Counted from the first letter of the stretch, positions 7,573-16,205 are shown. The stretch is 40,542 nt of DNA from Candidatus Altimarinota bacterium (GCA_020629095.1 JAHDDZ010000001.1:1-40542); one strand, 5' to 3'. Notes: generated by a model from the sequence alone, not told the origin. Program-made: numbers and translations.

Positions 7573-8604
7573 ATGGCAAACTACTATGATGACTTGGGCG
7601 TTGGCAAAAATGCGACCGAAAGTGAGATCAAAAAAGCATATCGCGCAAAGGCAAAACAGCATCACCCAGATAAAGGGGGGAATGAGGCTGACTTTAAGAA
7701 GATAAATGAGGCGTATGAGGTGCTAGGAAATACACAGAAAAAGGCGCAATATGATCAATTTGGAACAACTGGAAATGCTTCTGGTGGCGGCATGAATTAT
7801 GATTTTTCGGGAGGAGGATTTGGCGGATTTGAAGACATTTTTTCAAATATCTTTTCAGGTGGATTTGGTGGGCAGCAGCCCCGAAAGCAGCAAACTCGCG
7901 GAAGAGATTTGGAGACGACAATTCGCATTAGCTTTACTGATAGCTTAATGGGGGCGCGGCAGAGTTTAAACGCGCATACATTTGTGGCGTGTGGCACATG
8001 TGACGCTGCCGGAGGCAGTGACAAAACAGCCTGCGCGACGTGTGGCGGCAGGGGCTCTGTGACCCAAAAAATGCAAACGCCGTTGGGGGCTTTTCAGCAG
8101 CAAGTGCCGTGTCAAAGCTGCCGAGGGGAGGGGGTTTCATTTGCAAAAAAGTGCGCAAAGTGCGCTGGAGAGGGGCGAGTAAAAGAGCGCAGAACAGTTG
8201 AGGTAGAAGTGCCAGAAGGGGTGGAACATGGTCAAACGTTGCGGCTTGGTGGGCAGGGCGAGGCTGGCCGGCGTGGTGCACAGGCTGGAGACCTGTATGT
8301 GACGATTGAGGTGGCGCCGAGTAGTGAGTGGAAGCGCAAGGGGCTTGACCTCATTTCGCGTTTGCAGGTGCCAGTTTTTGAGGCGCTTTCTGGCGGTGTT
8401 TTCTCTGTTAAGACCTTTTGGGGAAATGTAGATATTACGGTTCCGGAACTGACAAAAGAGGGTACGCTGTTGCGGTTAAAAGGCAAAGGAGTGAAGTCAA
8501 GCGGTCGTGCCGGAGACCACTATGTGGAGGTTGAGTATGTGATGCCAAAACGAGTCAATACCAAGCTAAAAAAACTGCTTTCAGATGCAGCAAAAATGGC
8601 TTAA
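7573..8604 (+). CDS. dnaJ: chaperone protein DnaJ (type I Hsp40)
   Basis: A 343-residue co-chaperone that binds unfolded clients and stimulates DnaK ATPase activity. The J domain carries HPD at residues 31-33, followed by a Gly/Phe-rich linker (about 70-105). The zinc region has all four CxxC pairs (CGTC, CATC, CQSC, CAKC), although the first pair lacks the usual glycine spacing (CDAAGG instead of CxGxG). Two beta-barrel substrate-binding domains follow. The start is ATG 7573, since MANYYDDLGV is the normal J-domain beginning; six upstream in-frame codons overlap the promoter. No dnaK or grpE is adjacent. Its stop lies one nucleotide from the stop of the convergent HMG-CoA reductase. Confidence 0.95.
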   Translation: MANYYDDLGVGKNATESEIKKAYRAKAKQHHPDKGGNEADFKKINEAYEVLGNTQKKAQYDQFGTTGNASGGGMNYDFSGGGFGGFEDIFSNIFSGGFGGQQPRKQQTRGRDLETTIRISFTDSLMGARQSLNAHTFVACGTCDAAGGSDKTACATCGGRGSVTQKMQTPLGAFQQQVPCQSCRGEGVSFAKKCAKCAGEGRVKERRTVEVEVPEGVEHGQTLRLGGQGEAGRRGAQAGDLYVTIEVAPSSEWKRKGLDLISRLQVPVFEALSGGVFSVKTFWGNVDITVPELTKEGTLLRLKGKGVKSSGRAGDHYVEVEYVMPKRVNTKLKKLLSDAAKMA

Positions 8605-8605
8605 A

Positions 8606-9649
8606 TTAGGCACGAAATTGGGCATGAGCACTTGCCAAATCATGGCTCGTAATGGCACATAAAAGCGATAATTCGGCACACAAAACGCCAGCTCCAATCA
8701 CCATTGCCAGCTCGTCTGCTGCTTTCCCAGTGCCATTTTTTTGAGTCAGCCCAATGGCCTGTAGCCACTTGTTTTGTGTTGGAAGCCTTGTTCCACCGCC
8801 CACTGTGCCGACCAGTATGCATGGCATTTCAATCGTTATTTTAATTCCAGTATCTGTCTGCTGCAGGATGGTCGTGCCAGTTGCGCCATCTGCTATGTGC
8901 GATGGGTCTTGACCAGTAGCAATGAAAACTCCGGCTAGGATATTTGCATGGTGCGCATTTTGGCCAATAGCCTTAGCCAGTCGTGAACCACTTTTGAGCT
9001 TAGCCTCAGAGACTATTAGCAGTTCCTTTGGGGTCGTTTTCAGTACCTCTGACAGCACTTTTATGCTGATCTCTGCACTTGTTTTTATCATGCGCCCACG
9101 GCCGCTTGTGGCATTTCGCAGGCTGGCTTTTTTGTCACTGCACAGGTTTCCGCTCGTCGCAATCAACGTGCCTCCCCATTCTGGGACCAGCAGCTCATCA
9201 CAGATTCGTTTTGCGCTAATTGTAGCCATATTCATGCCCATCGCATCGGCCGTGTCAAACTTCATTTCAACGTGCACAAATTCATCATCTGTTAGTACTT
9301 TTGCCCCGAGCCATTGTGTGTGTAAGCTTGTTTGTTTGATGCATTTTTGAACTGCATCTGCATTTTCTCTAAACCAATTTTCATACCATTCTTGAGACTT
9401 TTTATTTTTAATTTTAAATACTGGTGCACGTGTAATTCCAACTCGTTGTATAGATGAAATAGCCCCACCACAAAGGCTAATTGCTTTTGCGCCGCGGTTG
9501 GCAGATGCAACTAAACAGGCCTCTGTGGTCGCGATCGGCAGAGCATATTTGTTCCCATTTACTTGCATTTCTTTGACCAGCCCAACGGGCAGCTCAACCA
9601 CACCAGATATATTTTCGCAGTTTTGTTCGTATGCGCTCAAATCGCTCAT
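8606..9649 (-). CDS. hmgA: 3-hydroxy-3-methylglutaryl-CoA reductase, class I (archaeal-like)
   Basis: A 347-residue enzyme reducing HMG-CoA to mevalonate with NADPH. Class I motifs are present: ENISGVVELPVGL near the N-terminus, catalytic Glu43 in TTEACLVAS, the DAMGMNM cofactor motif at about 135-141, catalytic Lys173 in DKKAS, Asp248 in GQDPS and the C-terminal His342 in LASAH, the form I associate with archaeal enzymes. There is no membrane domain. The segment DKKASLRNATSGRG departs from the common DKKPAAINWIEGRGK. The start at ATG 9649 overlaps the IPK stop (ATGA), so the longer extension to 9676 is rejected. It is the last gene of the isoprenoid operon. Confidence 0.93.
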   Translation of the reverse strand: MSDLSAYEQNCENISGVVELPVGLVKEMQVNGNKYALPIATTEACLVASANRGAKAISLCGGAISSIQRVGITRAPVFKIKNKKSQEWYENWFRENADAVQKCIKQTSLHTQWLGAKVLTDDEFVHVEMKFDTADAMGMNMATISAKRICDELLVPEWGGTLIATSGNLCSDKKASLRNATSGRGRMIKTSAEISIKVLSEVLKTTPKELLIVSEAKLKSGSRLAKAIGQNAHHANILAGVFIATGQDPSHIADGATGTTILQQTDTGIKITIEMPCILVGTVGGGTRLPTQNKWLQAIGLTQKNGTGKAADELAMVIGAGVLCAELSLLCAITSHDLASAHAQFRA

Positions 9650-10263
9650 GCTGGCATTATACGCGTCGGCACGCAATTGTCACCCGCAAGCCACTTTTGC
9701 AGCACATTTGGTACCCCGTGAGAGATGTGCACAATGGCCCCCATGGCGGCGCAAGATCTTGCTGCAGCCACCTTTGCAGCGATTCCGCCAGTAGCATCAT
9801 GATTTTTTCTTGCAAAAGAAATGTTATTTTGCAGTTCTGCAATTGGCTTCTTTTCAGTATCAAATAAGCATGCATCGCTTAAAAAAAGAACCCGCTGCGG
9901 CTGAAGCCGTTTGCACAGATGTACCATAACTGCGTCTGATCCAGTTACCTCTTTGGGCTCAATTACCCCACGAGTGAGTTGTCCAGTGGCTGATTTGTCA
10001 TATCGCACAGAGGGTAAATCAAGACCGCATTTTGCGGCTGTTTGCTGAATTTTGCGAGTTAGCTCCACCATATTTTTGTGGCCGACTTCTCTATCATTTT
10101 GCAGCAAAGGCGGGTGCCCCCAGCTACCACCTCCATGCAGAATTATTCCCTTGAAATTACTTGCCGCCAGAACCATAAAAATCCCTTCTAACGCCGCTTC
10201 GTCGTAACTTTTTTCAACCATTTTATCACTAAAAATACTGCCTCCAATTTTAATAATATCCAT
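9646..10263 (-). CDS. ipk: isopentenyl phosphate kinase
   Basis: A 205-residue member of the amino acid kinase fold that phosphorylates isopentenyl phosphate to IPP with ATP. Residues matching the archaeal enzyme are visible: Lys5 and Lys14 in the N-terminal glycine-rich loop (KIGGSIFSDK) and the signature HGGGSWGHP, whose final His (His50) corresponds to the essential substrate-binding histidine. The DATGGIAAK loop follows in the C-terminal half. It is shorter than most IPKs (about 245-260). The start ATG shares one base with the stop of the decarboxylase upstream (TGATG). IPK beside a decarboxylase defines the alternative mevalonate route, in which decarboxylation precedes the second phosphorylation. 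Confidence 0.9.
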   Translation of the reverse strand: MDIIKIGGSIFSDKMVEKSYDEAALEGIFMVLAASNFKGIILHGGGSWGHPPLLQNDREVGHKNMVELTRKIQQTAAKCGLDLPSVRYDKSATGQLTRGVIEPKEVTGSDAVMVHLCKRLQPQRVLFLSDACLFDTEKKPIAELQNNISFARKNHDATGGIAAKVAAARSCAAMGAIVHISHGVPNVLQKWLAGDNCVPTRIMPA

Positions 10264-11243
10264 CAAAAAAGGTGCTGATTTGTTGCAGTTGCTCCCTTTC
10301 CAATTGGCGAGCTGATAATTTTTTCTATACCATCTATTTTGGCTATCGCACTTTCAACAATTTTTTTGTTTTTTACAGGTGTTAAAACGTGCACCGTGCT
10401 GCCAGCATCAAGCGTCCAAGTCACTGAAATGCCATCTTTTTGTAGGTCATAAACAGCGGCAATGATGGCTCCTGTTGTTTGATTTGTATAATTTAAAGAC
10501 GGATTACCGCTCATCATAACGGCATGGAGGGCAAGTGCCTGAGATTCTGAAATGGCGAGAAAAGCACTAAAATCTTGTTGAGAAATAGCGTGCTGAAGTT
10601 GCCTTATTTGTGCCTCACTCATTGTGATTCGGGCTTTTTGCAACGGGCTTTTTGCAGCAAAATCATGCCCTTCGAGCGAGCCAATCTGTTTTGGTTTTGT
10701 GTCTGAAACGGCAATAATATCAACCAAATTCCATTCATTTTCACCTGCTATTTTTTCTGTTTTTCCAGTTTGGAAAAGTGCCCCCCAGCCATCATGAGCA
10801 CTTCTTAGGGCAGAACCACTTCCGGCGATATGCATTAGGTCAATATGCTGCATTGGAGCGATCAGAATAGCGCTGCAAGCCGCGTACCATAGGGCACAAA
10901 CCCCAGACGCAGAAGACGCAATTCCGGCACTCATGGGGAAGTTAAGCTGGCTTTTGGCTTTCCATTTATGGGTTATTTCAGCAGTTTTAGCGATGGCATT
11001 TACCATATCAAAAATCATTTGTGCACGTGCTGAACTAGTTGGGTCAAGCTGTACCTCTTCTCCTGTTTCGAGCTCTATTGTTAATGTATTCTCATCGTAG
11101 TCAGCATCAAAACAAATTGTTGTATGCGCGGTGCAGGAGGCTAAATTCATGCTCAAACTCGGGCTGGCCGGTAGTCGGCCCTGCGCATGGCCCCAGTGCT
11201 TAATGATAGCAATATTGGCCGGAGCAATTGCGCTAGCTTTCAT
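10263..11243 (-). CDS. diphosphomevalonate/phosphomevalonate decarboxylase family (GHMP fold)
   Basis: A 326-residue GHMP-superfamily enzyme. The decarboxylase triad is preserved: Lys15 (in APANIAIIKHWG), Arg147 (GSGSALRS) and Asp279 (TWTLDAGS), plus the ASSASG phosphate loop (about 109-114). Canonical diphosphomevalonate decarboxylases read KYWGK; here it is KHWGH, with His19 replacing the second lysine. Because isopentenyl phosphate kinase is the next gene, the likely substrate is mevalonate 5-phosphate, giving isopentenyl phosphate, as in Haloferax and Roseiflexus. That assignment is inference; a conventional diphosphomevalonate decarboxylase remains possible. The start ATG 11243 overlaps the idi stop (ATGA), so the longer start at 11273 is rejected. 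Confidence 0.85.
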   Translation of the reverse strand: MKASAIAPANIAIIKHWGHAQGRLPASPSLSMNLASCTAHTTICFDADYDENTLTIELETGEEVQLDPTSSARAQMIFDMVNAIAKTAEITHKWKAKSQLNFPMSAGIASSASGVCALWYAACSAILIAPMQHIDLMHIAGSGSALRSAHDGWGALFQTGKTEKIAGENEWNLVDIIAVSDTKPKQIGSLEGHDFAAKSPLQKARITMSEAQIRQLQHAISQQDFSAFLAISESQALALHAVMMSGNPSLNYTNQTTGAIIAAVYDLQKDGISVTWTLDAGSTVHVLTPVKNKKIVESAIAKIDGIEKIISSPIGKGATATNQHLF

Positions 11244-11800
11244 ACTTTTTGCTGATTTATATTTTCTTTCCACCAGTCGCTAAAGGCTTTATTGTGGTGC
11301 AATAAAAGTACTTCCTCTCGGCACCATGGGCTCAGGTGACTCCATTCTATCATCCTATTTTGCAGCAAATTGTTCCAATTTACCCACTGCGTTTTTGCCA
11401 CTTCGTCTGCATTTGGCTTGGGGGCATCTGACAAAGTTCCAACCCAAATTGGGCACCATTCGTGCTCCATGACTTCATCCATAGTGGCCCTATAACTATA
11501 GTTTGGCACCATCTCAATTATGCTTTTTGGTGAAACCCCAAGCTCAAATTGAGCTCTTCGCGTAACGGCATCAGTCATTTTTTCACCAGGTAGCGGGTGC
11601 CCACAAACTGAGTTGCTCCATACGCCAGGCCACGTTTTCTTGCTATGAGATCGTTGTTGCAGCAATAGTTTGCCGTCTGGAGAAAATAAAAAGCAAGAGA
11701 AAGCTTTATGCAGAGGCGTTTTTGAGCTATGAACAGTGGCTTTTAAGGTTGTGCCAATTTCATTCCAATTAGCATCGAGCAGGATGACTTCTTCGTTCAT
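11240..11800 (-). CDS. idi: isopentenyl-diphosphate delta-isomerase, type I
   Basis: A 186-residue NUDIX-fold enzyme interconverting IPP and DMAPP, needed to prime prenyl chains. Metal ligands equivalent to the E. coli enzyme are His24, His31, His68, Glu112 and Glu114; the catalytic cysteine is Cys66 in SNSVCGHP and the catalytic glutamate region is EHEWCPIW. This is the metal-dependent type I form, not the flavin type II common in archaea, so the operon mixes archaeal-like and bacterial/eukaryotic-like parts. It overlaps both neighbours by ATGA. Confidence 0.95.
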   Translation of the reverse strand: MNEEVILLDANWNEIGTTLKATVHSSKTPLHKAFSCFLFSPDGKLLLQQRSHSKKTWPGVWSNSVCGHPLPGEKMTDAVTRRAQFELGVSPKSIIEMVPNYSYRATMDEVMEHEWCPIWVGTLSDAPKPNADEVAKTQWVNWNNLLQNRMIEWSHLSPWCREEVLLLHHNKAFSDWWKENINQQKV

Positions 11801-12654
11801 AGGCTGATTATACTCGATAGGTGTGCCACGGCCAGTGGCCCAAAAAAGTACCAGAAGGCAATCATTCCCATAAGGGTGTTTATGACGGGAAGTCTCTTGT
11901 AGACAGCAAAAAGAGTGGAATTACTTTTCCAGCTTGTAAAAATAATAGTTGTATAGACTCCCATTCCAAGGATTCCTGCGAGTAGAGAATATTGCAGAGT
12001 AATCGCAAAAGTCGTCATCCATAAGGCCCACACATACATAAGCGTTCTGTGCTTGCCAAGAGTAGTAGCTGTAGTAGAAAGGCCCGCTTTCGTATCAGCG
12101 GGGATGTCTGGAATAGCACTATATGCATGCATTCCCACCATCATCGACCAAATTCCCACAAATGCAACCCAGTCTGACGGTTCAGTTGAAATAGACCAAT
12201 ATCCTATGAGTGCTGGGCAAGTATACAACACATTGCTAACCGAGTCAAGAAATGGCCGTGCCTTCAGTCGAACTGGCGGAAGAGAGTAGCTGAGTGACAA
12301 AATAAGCCAGCCCGCCCATGCCACCTGCGCAGCTATTGGAGTAATCAGCAGTAGTGGTACAACTGGCAGATGTAAGAGTAAGATCCACCACACCAATGGG
12401 CGCGTTTTACTGCTTTTGTGGCGGTTTTCATATCCATCTTTTTTTGCATTCAGTGCGTCTGTGTCTCGATCACTTATGTCATTTATGCCATATACTAGTA
12501 GATTTGCCGGCAGGGTAAAATATGCCAACCAAAGCCAAAAAGTGGGCGTCCAGAAGTCACCAACAGACTCTGCTCCGGCCGCCCAGCCTACGGCAAATGT
12601 CCCGGCTAAATACCCCCAAAACCGTGGCCGACTGGTCCTCAAAATCCATTTCAT
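11797..12654 (-). CDS. UbiA-family prenyltransferase, probable lycopene elongase
   Basis: A 285-residue integral membrane prenyltransferase with about eight to nine hydrophobic helices. The first Asp-rich motif is NDISDRDTD (58-66), after NLLVYGI. The second is PDIPAD (182-187) in the context AYSAIPDIPADTKAG. Both would bind Mg2+ and the allylic diphosphate. YSxxPDxxAD and the NDxxDxxxD form occur in lycopene elongase/hydratase enzymes (CrtEb, LbtBC, haloarchaeal LyeJ), which add dimethylallyl units to lycopene to make C45/C50 carotenoids. Its position between phytoene desaturase and IPP isomerase supports that role. A quinone or lipid prenyltransferase cannot be excluded from sequence alone. 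Confidence 0.8.
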   Translation of the reverse strand: MKWILRTSRPRFWGYLAGTFAVGWAAGAESVGDFWTPTFWLWLAYFTLPANLLVYGINDISDRDTDALNAKKDGYENRHKSSKTRPLVWWILLLHLPVVPLLLITPIAAQVAWAGWLILSLSYSLPPVRLKARPFLDSVSNVLYTCPALIGYWSISTEPSDWVAFVGIWSMMVGMHAYSAIPDIPADTKAGLSTTATTLGKHRTLMYVWALWMTTFAITLQYSLLAGILGMGVYTTIIFTSWKSNSTLFAVYKRLPVINTLMGMIAFWYFFGPLAVAHLSSIISL

Positions 12655-14168
12655 GAGAGATCAGTTAATGATGTGAGCATACTACCAGATCGGTCATTTA
12701 TGATGTATTTATAGGCCAATTGACTGCTGAGTAAGCTAATTGGCACTCCGATGCCGGGGTTTGTGCCAGCCCCTGTATACAGCAAATTTTCCACTTTTTT
12801 GCTTTTGGCAGGGGGTCTAAAACATGCCGTTTGCCTCAGTGTATGGGCCAATCCAAGCGCACTCCCACCATATGCGTTATATCTGTCTTTGAAGTCGCTG
12901 ATACTAAAACTTCGCTGAAACACAATTCGCTCGCGGAGGTTTTTTATCGGAAACTTTTCCTCCATATGCGCCAAAACGCGGTCGATTTCACGTGCCCTGG
13001 TGGCATCATCATCGAGTAATTTGGGACTTATTGGCACCAGTACAAATAGGTTTTCATGTCCATCTGGGGCAGTTTCTGGCTCAGTCTTGCTCGGGGCACA
13101 TACATACAAACTTGGCTCAGTTGGATATTTTGGGTTGATAAAAAGTTCATCAAAACCGCCTTTCCAGTCATCTGCAAAAATGAGATTATGGTGGACCAAA
13201 TGATCGCATTTCCCCTTTACCCCAAGATATAAAATGAGTCCACTGGGCGCCCATTTGCGCTTTTTCCAATACGGTTTTGAGTAGGTTCTATGCCGCTTTT
13301 TAGTTATCAGTTGTGTTTCTGTGAAGGCATAATCGGCATTGCTAATGACGATATCAGCATGCATTTCAGTTCCGTTTTGCAGCCGCACGCCCACCGCCTT
13401 TTTGTCTTCTATTAAAATCTCCGCCACTTCTGTGTTCAGCCGTATGTCTGCTCCGTGTTTTTTTGCAATGCCCGCAAACGACTTCATGACCGCGTGCAGA
13501 CCCCCTTTAGGGTACCACACCCCCATGTTGAAATCAATATGACTCATGAGGCTATAGATCGCAGGAGCATCATATGGTGAGGTGCCCAAGAATACCATTG
13601 CGTACTGCAAAATCCGCTGTATATGAGAGTTTTTTGTATATTTTTCTACGTGCTTTGCGAAGCTCGAAAAGACCCCCAGCTCCATTCCCATGCGGGCTGT
13701 GCGCAGGTTTATCAGATCAAAAATACTCTCATAATTCTTGCACATAAAATCACTCTTACTGATTTCATATTTCGTTTTTGCCTTCTCTAAGTACGCCAAA
13801 AGTCGTGGTGTGACACCTTTTTCAAATGCCTCAAAAGTAGGCAAATCTTTCTTCAAGTCACTAAAAATCGTAGTTGGGGGCGTCAGATCATTATTCCCCC
13901 ACCATATTTTATAGGCGGGATCAAGCTGTGTCAGCTCCAGCTGTTCCTCTACCTTTTCACCTAGCAGTGCATAAAAATCTGCAAATAAATCTGGCATTAA
14001 ATACCAACTGGGTCCCATATCAAAACGAAACCCATCAGCCTCGAAAAAACCTCCACGACCGCCTACGCACTCATTTTTTTCCACCACTGTCACCTGCGCC
14101 CCAGATCTTGCCAGTAAGGCTGCAGCTCCAAGCCCTCCGATGCCACTGCCGATAATTATTGTTTTCAT
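12651..14168 (-). CDS. crtI: phytoene desaturase (CrtI family)
   Basis: A 505-residue FAD-dependent desaturase/isomerase acting on membrane-embedded phytoene. The N-terminal Rossmann motif GSGIGGLGAAALLARSG (7-23) is followed by VVEKNECVGGRGG. The C-terminal signature GAGTNPGIGVPISLLSSQLA (466-485) is diagnostic for CrtI-type carotenoid desaturases. The start is ATG 14168, overlapping the crtB stop (ATGA). The number of desaturation steps cannot be read from the sequence; being the only desaturase here, it probably makes lycopene or a similar carotene. Confidence 0.93.
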   Translation of the reverse strand: MKTIIIGSGIGGLGAAALLARSGAQVTVVEKNECVGGRGGFFEADGFRFDMGPSWYLMPDLFADFYALLGEKVEEQLELTQLDPAYKIWWGNNDLTPPTTIFSDLKKDLPTFEAFEKGVTPRLLAYLEKAKTKYEISKSDFMCKNYESIFDLINLRTARMGMELGVFSSFAKHVEKYTKNSHIQRILQYAMVFLGTSPYDAPAIYSLMSHIDFNMGVWYPKGGLHAVMKSFAGIAKKHGADIRLNTEVAEILIEDKKAVGVRLQNGTEMHADIVISNADYAFTETQLITKKRHRTYSKPYWKKRKWAPSGLILYLGVKGKCDHLVHHNLIFADDWKGGFDELFINPKYPTEPSLYVCAPSKTEPETAPDGHENLFVLVPISPKLLDDDATRAREIDRVLAHMEEKFPIKNLRERIVFQRSFSISDFKDRYNAYGGSALGLAHTLRQTACFRPPAKSKKVENLLYTGAGTNPGIGVPISLLSSQLAYKYIINDRSGSMLTSLTDLS

Positions 14169-15013
14169 GAAAAAAGGGCTAATCGGAGTTTTTGCCACTT
14201 GCTAAGCGAATAATTGCTGTGGTGCACATGGTACTCAGACTGCTCAATTTTGTCTAAATATGCCGAATAAAGCTGGCTCGCGGCTCGAACAGCCCACCGC
14301 CCACGAGGGTGCAATTTCTCTATTGCAGGGGCTGCTTCCGCATATAATTTTCTGGCACGTGCAGCCTGGAATTGCATAAAATCTGCCCATCCTTTTGGAT
14401 ATTCTTTTTTTGCAATATGTGCCTCCGTTATACCCCATTTTGCCATTTCGTCAGCCGGTAAATAAATTCGCCCGAGGTCAAAATAATCCTCTGAAATATC
14501 TCGTAAAAAATTTGTGAGTTGCATGGCATATCCCAGTTTTGCAGCCGCATTAAGTGTTTCTTTATCTGGAGGAGATCTATCTGCCATGCCAATGGCGTAG
14601 GTCATGAGCACGCCCACCGCGGCAGCAGATCCGTCCATATATGTACACAGATCGCTATAATTTGCATATCGATTTTTATGGGTGTCCATGCGCATTGCGG
14701 CCAAAAAAGAACTAGCGTGTTTTGGTGGCACTTTTAGCTCTTGGTGCAAACCTGCAGCTGCCAGGAGCACGGGGTGCGTTGTTGAGTCCACTCCTATTTG
14801 CGCCTTTTCCCATGCAGCCTCCCAGGCGCTCAGGGACTGTTTTTTGTTTTGTATTTCAGGGCTATCCACTATGTCATCTGGCAATCGAAAAAAGGCATAG
14901 ATGATGTAGGTACGGTCACGAAGCCACTTTGGAAATAGACGCGTTGCACTTGCGTAGGTTGGTCCACGATTGTGCATTATGGCTTTACAAAAGGCAATAT
15001 CATGCTTTTTCAT
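14165..15013 (-). CDS. crtB: phytoene synthase
   Basis: A 282-residue head-to-head prenyl synthase joining two GGPP molecules to phytoene. The first Asp-rich motif is DDIVD (46-50, context FFRLPDDIVD). The second is RDISED (171-176, context NFLRDISEDYFDLGRIYLP). Both coordinate Mg2+ and diphosphate. The conserved GRxYLP follows. Squalene or dehydrosqualene synthase are alternatives in this family, but the adjacent CrtI and a C20 prenyl synthase favour phytoene. Confidence 0.93.
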   Translation of the reverse strand: MKKHDIAFCKAIMHNRGPTYASATRLFPKWLRDRTYIIYAFFRLPDDIVDSPEIQNKKQSLSAWEAAWEKAQIGVDSTTHPVLLAAAGLHQELKVPPKHASSFLAAMRMDTHKNRYANYSDLCTYMDGSAAAVGVLMTYAIGMADRSPPDKETLNAAAKLGYAMQLTNFLRDISEDYFDLGRIYLPADEMAKWGITEAHIAKKEYPKGWADFMQFQAARARKLYAEAAPAIEKLHPRGRWAVRAASQLYSAYLDKIEQSEYHVHHSNYSLSKWQKLRLALFS

Positions 15014-15948
15014 GCGGTTCGATTCATTAAAAAGTGAAGCAAATCAAAGAGCGAGTTATGCTGTTTTTCACTCAGAGGGCAATTCTTTAGAAGTGTTAAA
15101 GCTGTTTCATGGTGCTTTTGTGCTACTTCTTGGGTGGCGGCATATGCGCCTATTTCGGCATAAAATGCATGAATTTGCTCTATGTTTTTTGTATCTAAAA
15201 TGGCTTTGTGCTTCTCTGGTTTTTGTATTTGTGCATAGGCTGTATAGTGCGTTGCCTTTCCCTCCATGATATCATTAAGCACAGGTTTTCCCACTTCCTC
15301 ACTGTCAGACTGGGTGTCTAGCAGGTCATCCATCAACTGAAATGCCGTTCCCACAGCAGTGCCCCATGCCTCTGCCCAAGCCAGTTGTTGATTCGTTGTT
15401 TTAGTGGCCATAAGGCCCAACTGTAAAGGGCGTGTCACAGAGTATGTTGCTGTCTTTAAATAGGTTTTTTGCAGCACATTCTCCATGCTGCTTTGCGGTG
15501 TTAATTGGGCATCGAGCACTTGTCCAGAGAGGACTTCGCGCTGAAGTGCGCTCCATGTTTTTTGCGCAGCTTCATGGGGGTTTGTTTTTGAAAAATACTC
15601 ATGAGAGAGCATCAGCAGCCAGTCACCAGACAGCAAAGCAAGGTCATTTCCAACCTCTGTATGAACCGTTTTGCTTCCTCGCCGCAGGGGGGAATTGTCC
15701 ATGATATCATCATGTACTAAGGCAAATCCATGCAACAGCTCAAGTGCAATTTGTAGGTTATTTCTAGAAAAATCATCTGCGCCAATGGCCGCAAGATATG
15801 GACGAATACGTTTCCCTCCACGGAGAACTAAATCAGCTGCAGGGGCAAATGCAACCTTGGCAGAGTCATGCGGTAATGCCAAAAGGCTATCAGAAAGGGC
15901 ATCTTTAAGGGTTTTTTGAAAGATATTTGCGTATGGAATTATTTTCAT
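15010..15948 (-). CDS. crtE: geranylgeranyl diphosphate synthase
   Basis: A 312-residue trans-prenyltransferase. The first Asp-rich motif is DDIMD (80-84) and the second DDLLD (207-211), with GGKRIRP (44-50) upstream for IPP binding. The residue five positions before the first motif is Phe75, as in archaeal type I GGPP synthases where it stops the chain at C20; there is no two-residue insertion typical of bacterial FPP synthases. The start ATG 15948 overlaps the DUF35 stop (ATGA); the frame open to 16104 lies over the DUF35 gene and is rejected. It supplies GGPP to CrtB. Confidence 0.92.
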   Translation of the reverse strand: MKIIPYANIFQKTLKDALSDSLLALPHDSAKVAFAPAADLVLRGGKRIRPYLAAIGADDFSRNNLQIALELLHGFALVHDDIMDNSPLRRGSKTVHTEVGNDLALLSGDWLLMLSHEYFSKTNPHEAAQKTWSALQREVLSGQVLDAQLTPQSSMENVLQKTYLKTATYSVTRPLQLGLMATKTTNQQLAWAEAWGTAVGTAFQLMDDLLDTQSDSEEVGKPVLNDIMEGKATHYTAYAQIQKPEKHKAILDTKNIEQIHAFYAEIGAYAATQEVAQKHHETALTLLKNCPLSEKQHNSLFDLLHFLMNRTA

Positions 15949-16205
15949 AAAAGTGGCATCAAGGCAGGGGCATGGACTATTCTTCCATCTGGCAGTATAT
16001 TTTTTCGCATCATAATAATCTTCACTCTTTGTCCTTCCGCGCATGTATATCCTGGCATGATTGGAAAAATATGCTTTTTGGCTTCCAATTGAGTCAATGC
16101 CCAAGTACCACTATTTGAGGTCGTCACATGCAAAATGGTTCCACTCTTGCCTATAAACGCTTTATCTTTTTGCCACAAACGGTTTTGCTGCGTAGGGGAT
16201 ATCAT
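15945..16205 (-). CDS. minimal DUF35 OB-fold protein, probable thiolase/HMG-CoA synthase scaffold
   Basis: An 86-residue protein starting at ATG 16205, which overlaps the thiolase stop by ATGA. The pattern GTILHVTT...WALTQLE...GQRVKIIMMRK resembles the OB-fold part of DUF35 proteins. In archaea a DUF35 protein bridges acetoacetyl-CoA thiolase and HMG-CoA synthase so that the intermediate is channelled. Archaeal DUF35 proteins usually carry an N-terminal zinc ribbon; here there is none, with only one cysteine (in GYTCAEGQ). The family call is based on fold-like pattern, length and the gene order synthase-thiolase-DUF35, not on a strong motif. Confidence 0.6.
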   Translation of the reverse strand: MISPTQQNRLWQKDKAFIGKSGTILHVTTSNSGTWALTQLEAKKHIFPIMPGYTCAEGQRVKIIMMRKNILPDGRIVHAPALMPLL

